Source of the DNA: Roseiflexaceae bacterium | Lineage (GTDB): Bacteria; Chloroflexota; Chloroflexia; Chloroflexales; Roseiflexaceae | DNA: 6,876 nt | NCBI GenBank assembly: GCA_014381165.1 | Contig: JACMIM010000174.1 | Coordinates: 1-6,876 of the forward strand | Reading direction: 5' to 3' | Part shown: in pieces, positions 4,506 to 6,876 of the stretch | Position numbering within the stretch: position 1 is the stretch's first letter | Layout of the letters: every line of letters starts with the position of its first letter | Program-made: the position numbers and the translations under genes | Notes under the pieces: model-generated | The model's input: only the letters and a program-made list of their open reading frames with translations | The model's database searches: none | Told to the model about the DNA's origin: nothing

Positions 4506-4514
4506 TGCTATAAT
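4506..4514 (+). promoter_or_regulatory. Extended -10 promoter of mrp-moaA
   Basis: TGC then TATAAT (4509-4514) is a perfect extended -10 box. No -35 has ideal spacing; TCGACA at 4482-4487 is 21 bases away. Transcription would start near 4521, just before the octamer repeats and about 44 bases ahead of the mrp ATG. Confidence 0.6.
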
Positions 4515-4522
4515 GCCTTTCC

Positions 4523-4546
4523 TACCGCAATACCGCAATACCGCAA
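4523..4546 (+). repeat. Three tandem copies of TACCGCAA in the mrp leader
   Basis: TACCGCAA occurs three times head to tail (4523-4530, 4531-4538, 4539-4546), followed by the partial match TCCG. The repeats begin within a few bases of the predicted transcription start and end just before the GGAG (4550-4553) of mrp. They would form the very 5' end of the mRNA. Confidence 0.9.
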
Positions 4547-4564
4547 TCCGGAGCATCCAATACT

Positions 4565-5668
4565 ATGGGCCTGTTCTCACGAGGAAGCAGCAAGCTCTCC
4601 CAAGATATTATTCTTAAGGCGTTGAGCACGGTGCAGGAGCCAGAACTCGGTGGCGATCTGGTTTCGCGCCGCATGATCAAGAATGTGCGAATCGACGGCG
4701 AGCGCGTCAGTTTCACCGTCGAGCTGACCACGCCGGCCTGCCCGCTGAAAGATCAGATTCAGAGCGAGTGCATCGAGGCAGTAGCGCGCATCGCTGGGGT
4801 GGCTCCTGAGCATATTACGGTTGAATTCGACGCGCAAGTGCGCACGCGCGGCGGCGCGCTCGACAAGGCTGCTATCCCCGGTGTCAGCCATGTGATCGCC
4901 GTTTCGGCTGGCAAGGGTGGCGTTGGTAAATCGACTGTGGCGACTAACTTGGCCGTGGCGTTGGCCCAGGAGGGCGCGGCAGTTGGCCTGCTCGACGCCG
5001 ATGTGTACGGGCCGTCGATTCCGCTGATGATGGGCGCGGTCGGCCAGCACCCCTCGGCGGAAAGCCGCCCTGACGGTCAGCAGATGATGATTCCGGTCGA
5101 AGCGCATGGGCTGAAGATGATTTCGATCGGATTTCTGGTCGACGAAAGCCAGCCAGTGATCTGGCGCGGGCCGATGGTTTCGCAGCTGCTGCGCCAATTT
5201 CTGTACCAGGTCGATTGGGGCGAGCTGGATTATTTGATCATCGACATGCCGCCTGGCACTGGCGATATCGCCCTGACGCTGACCCAGTCGCTCCAGAATG
5301 TGGGCCTGACCGGTGCTGTGACGGTGACAACCCCGCAGGACGTGGCCGCGATCGACGTGCTGAAGTCGATGGAGATGTTTCGCAAGCTGAATGTGCCACT
5401 CTTGGGCCTGATTGAAAACATGGCTTACTTCATCGCGCCCGACACCGGCACGCGCTACGATATCTTCGGCAATGGCGCGGCTGCACGGCTGGCCGACCGG
5501 CTCGACGTGCCGCTGCTCGGCCAGATTCCGCTTGGCATCAGCATCCGCGAGGGCGGCGACAGCGGACGGCCCGCCGTGACCAGCGACATGCCGGATGCCT
5601 ACGCCGATGCATTCCGCGAGGCGGCGCGCCAACTGGCAGCGCGGGTGAGCGTGATCGAATACGCATAA
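4565..5668 (+). CDS. mrp: Mrp/ApbC-type Fe-S cluster carrier ATPase
   Basis: The 367-residue protein combines an N-terminal MIP18/DUF59 domain (about 11-90, with TPACPLKDQI at 57-65 containing C59) and a ParA/MinD-like P-loop ATPase. The deviant Walker A is GKGGVGKST (116-124), the switch region is DADVYGPS (144-151) and the Walker B is IIDMPPGTGD (225-234). Mrp/ApbC/NBP35 proteins bind and pass [4Fe-4S] clusters to apo-enzymes in the cytoplasm. The C-terminal CxxC that binds the bridging cluster in NBP35 and many Mrps is absent: after ENMAYF the sequence is IAPDTG (290-295), a variant I recall from some other bacterial lineages. GGAG at 4550-4553 lies 11 bases before the ATG. The gene is followed after 39 bases by moaA, a [4Fe-4S] enzyme and plausible client. 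Confidence 0.95.
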   Translation: MGLFSRGSSKLSQDIILKALSTVQEPELGGDLVSRRMIKNVRIDGERVSFTVELTTPACPLKDQIQSECIEAVARIAGVAPEHITVEFDAQVRTRGGALDKAAIPGVSHVIAVSAGKGGVGKSTVATNLAVALAQEGAAVGLLDADVYGPSIPLMMGAVGQHPSAESRPDGQQMMIPVEAHGLKMISIGFLVDESQPVIWRGPMVSQLLRQFLYQVDWGELDYLIIDMPPGTGDIALTLTQSLQNVGLTGAVTVTTPQDVAAIDVLKSMEMFRKLNVPLLGLIENMAYFIAPDTGTRYDIFGNGAAARLADRLDVPLLGQIPLGISIREGGDSGRPAVTSDMPDAYADAFREAARQLAARVSVIEYA

Positions 5669-5691
5669 GATTGCATGCATTCTGGCAATCT
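5668..5691 (+). other. Small hairpin between mrp and moaA
   Basis: AGATTGC (5668-5674) and GCAATCT (5685-5691) are complementary around a 10-base loop. The hairpin starts at the last base of the mrp stop codon and ends eight bases before the GGAGG of moaA. It is short and not followed by U residues, so it should not terminate; it could protect the intercistronic RNA. Chance cannot be excluded. Confidence 0.3.
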
Positions 5692-5707
5692 GCACTTCGG
5701 AGGCTTT

Positions 5708-6724
5708 ATGTCCGCCCAGCTCATCCCGATCTATGACACCACGGCTCCTGCACTCGATTCGTATGCGCGGCGAATCGACTACCTGCGTATCTCGCTGACC
5801 GACCGCTGCAACATGCGCTGTGTATATTGCATGCCAGCCACGGGCATGCAGTTCATGCTCAAGCCCGAGCTGCTGACCAGCGAGGAGTTGCTGCTGGTGG
5901 TGCGCGCCGCTGTGGCCGCTGGGTTTCGCAAGGTTCGCCTGACCGGCGGCGAACCCAGCCTGCGCCCCGACTTAGTCGAGTTGGTGCGGGCGATCAAGCA
6001 GGCCGGTATCGCGCATATCGCCATGACCACCAATGCGCTGTCGCTTCAGCGCCAGGCCCAGGCGCTGAAGGACGCTGGCCTCGACCGAGTCAACATCAGT
6101 ATCGATTCGCTCGATCCGCAGAAGTTTCGCCAGCTCACGCGCGGCGGCAGCCTGGAAAAGGTTTGGGCTGGTATCCACCAAGCTGAGGCGGTGGGCCTGC
6201 GCCCGCTCAAGCTGAACGCCGTGATCGTGCGCGGCCTGAACGACGATGAAGTAGTGCAGCTGGCCGAGCTGACGCTGCACAACCCCTGGGAAATGCGCTT
6301 TATCGAGGTCATGCCGCTGACTGGCGTGGCCAACGTGGCCGAGGACGGTGTGGTAGCCACCGCCGAGCTGATCGCACAAATCGAGGCTGTACATGGCCCA
6401 ATGGACGACTTGGGGCTGGCCGCAGCCGATTCAGCCCGCCGCTATCGGATTCCCGGCGCACGCGGCAAGCTGGGCTTTATCAGCGCTGTGACCGACCCGT
6501 TCTGCGCTTCCTGCAACCGCATGCGCCTGACCGCCGACGGTCGGCTGCATCTGTGCCTGCTGCGCGACGACGAGGTCGACCTGCGGGCGGCGATTCGGCG
6601 CGGTGCCAGCCAGCGCGAGATCGAGCAGATCGTGCGGCACGCCGTGGCGCTCAAACCCTGGGGCCATGGCCTGCCCGATGGCGTGCTGCCCACGCTGCGC
6701 GGCATGTCGGCGCTGGGCGGGTAG
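5708..6724 (+). CDS. moaA: GTP 3',8-cyclase MoaA, radical SAM enzyme of molybdenum cofactor synthesis
   Basis: MoaA uses S-adenosylmethionine radical chemistry to convert GTP to 3',8-cyclo-7,8-dihydro-GTP, the first step of molybdopterin synthesis. The 338-residue protein shows the radical SAM cluster motif C34-x3-C38-x2-C41 in DRCNMRCVYCMP, the GGEP motif in LTGGEPSLRPDL, the second cluster site C266-x2-C269-x13-C283 with CNRMRLT (R271, R273) for GTP binding, and the conserved C-terminal Gly-Gly that completes the active site. The stretch TTNA replaces the more common TTNG. GGAGG (5699-5703) four bases before the ATG at 5708 fixes the start; an in-frame ATG at 5675 has no such site. It follows mrp closely and is probably on the same transcript. 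MoaC and other cofactor genes are not in the window. Confidence 0.97.
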   Translation: MSAQLIPIYDTTAPALDSYARRIDYLRISLTDRCNMRCVYCMPATGMQFMLKPELLTSEELLLVVRAAVAAGFRKVRLTGGEPSLRPDLVELVRAIKQAGIAHIAMTTNALSLQRQAQALKDAGLDRVNISIDSLDPQKFRQLTRGGSLEKVWAGIHQAEAVGLRPLKLNAVIVRGLNDDEVVQLAELTLHNPWEMRFIEVMPLTGVANVAEDGVVATAELIAQIEAVHGPMDDLGLAAADSARRYRIPGARGKLGFISAVTDPFCASCNRMRLTADGRLHLCLLRDDEVDLRAAIRRGASQREIEQIVRHAVALKPWGHGLPDGVLPTLRGMSALGG

Positions 6725-6787
6725 CTGGGGCGCAACTATCTCGGTATTGCTTTGTTCACGATTTTGCTGCAACCTCGTCCCTTGCTG

Positions 6788-6796
6788 TGGTATGCT
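6788..6796 (+). promoter_or_regulatory. Possible extended -10 promoter of the last gene
   Basis: TGG then TATGCT (6791-6796) resembles an extended -10 box about 48 bases before the ATG at 6844. No -35 at standard spacing is obvious. It is weaker than the other promoters in the window. Confidence 0.3.
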
Positions 6797-6843
6797 GGAG
6801 CCGTTCGCGCCACAACCGGCGTACCACCACACGCGAGGGCATC

Positions 6844-6876
6844 ATGCAAACCAGCGCAACGCGCACCACAGCAACA
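6844..6876 (+). CDS. Start of a gene that runs off the window
   Basis: The ATG at 6844 is preceded by GAGGG (6835-6839) at four bases and opens a frame of 11 codons, rich in Thr and Ala (MQTSATRTTAT), without a stop before the window ends. A possible promoter lies at 6788-6796. The product cannot be named from so few residues; the gap of about 120 bases after moaA and the separate promoter suggest it is not part of the mrp-moaA unit. Confidence 0.5.
   Translation, partial: MQTSATRTTAT

Noticed and set aside
4577..5695. Long minus-strand open frame opposite mrp
   Set aside because: It is the antisense of a well-recognised gene; the His/Arg-rich translation shows no domain.
5675..5707. Upstream ATG for moaA
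   Set aside because: The later ATG at 5708 has GGAGG at four bases, while the stretch after 5675 contains that ribosome site and a hairpin arm.

Overview
The window is about 6.9 kb of GC-rich bacterial chromosome carrying eight complete protein genes and the first codons of a ninth. I recognise no mobile element, rRNA, tRNA or CRISPR array. The gene set (ANTAR response regulator, RNase HI with an extra C-terminal domain, DUF983 protein, hotdog thioesterase, thioredoxin-like [2Fe-2S] ferredoxin, Mrp/ApbC, MoaA), the protein style and the intergenic short iterated repeats suggest a member of the Chloroflexota, perhaps near Roseiflexus or Kouleothrix. That placement is inference; no marker gene here settles it.

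Layout. Positions 1-301 hold an A-free 7/8-mer repeat tract, a well-formed promoter and a leader with a GC-rich inverted repeat, followed by the ANTAR regulator (302-886). A wobble-paired hairpin (893-953) separates it from a single-pass membrane protein with a weak resemblance to HemX (965-1564). A REP-like palindromic element (1571-1675) lies upstream of the RNase HI gene (1698-2528). Positions 2529-2760 are non-coding, with a second wobble-paired hairpin and a larger imperfect inverted repeat. Two minus-strand genes follow: a DUF983 membrane protein (3504 down to 3151) and a small helical protein of unknown function (3126 down to 2761). A nearly symmetric divergent promoter (3532-3558) separates them from a plus-strand pair, thioesterase (3595-4092) and ferredoxin (4105-4401). 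Another promoter and a three-copy octamer precede mrp (4565-5668) and moaA (5708-6724). A new gene begins at 6844.

How the genes fit together. mrp and moaA form a sensible unit: Mrp-type ATPases carry or insert Fe-S clusters, and MoaA, the first enzyme of molybdenum cofactor synthesis, needs two [4Fe-4S] clusters. The small ferredoxin upstream is also an Fe-S protein, but it has its own operon and the link is only proximity. The ANTAR regulator probably acts as an RNA-binding antiterminator; its kinase and RNA targets are not visible here.

Most genes are housekeeping in character and I see no undescribed multi-gene system. The points most worth a second look are: an RNase HI with a second, apparently inactive RNase H-like domain; two hairpins whose only non-Watson-Crick pairs are G-U wobbles in the sense of the preceding gene; two genes lacking a Shine-Dalgarno but with TAnnnT six bases before the start (leaderless signature); a mirror-symmetric divergent promoter; and an Mrp without the C-terminal CxxC.
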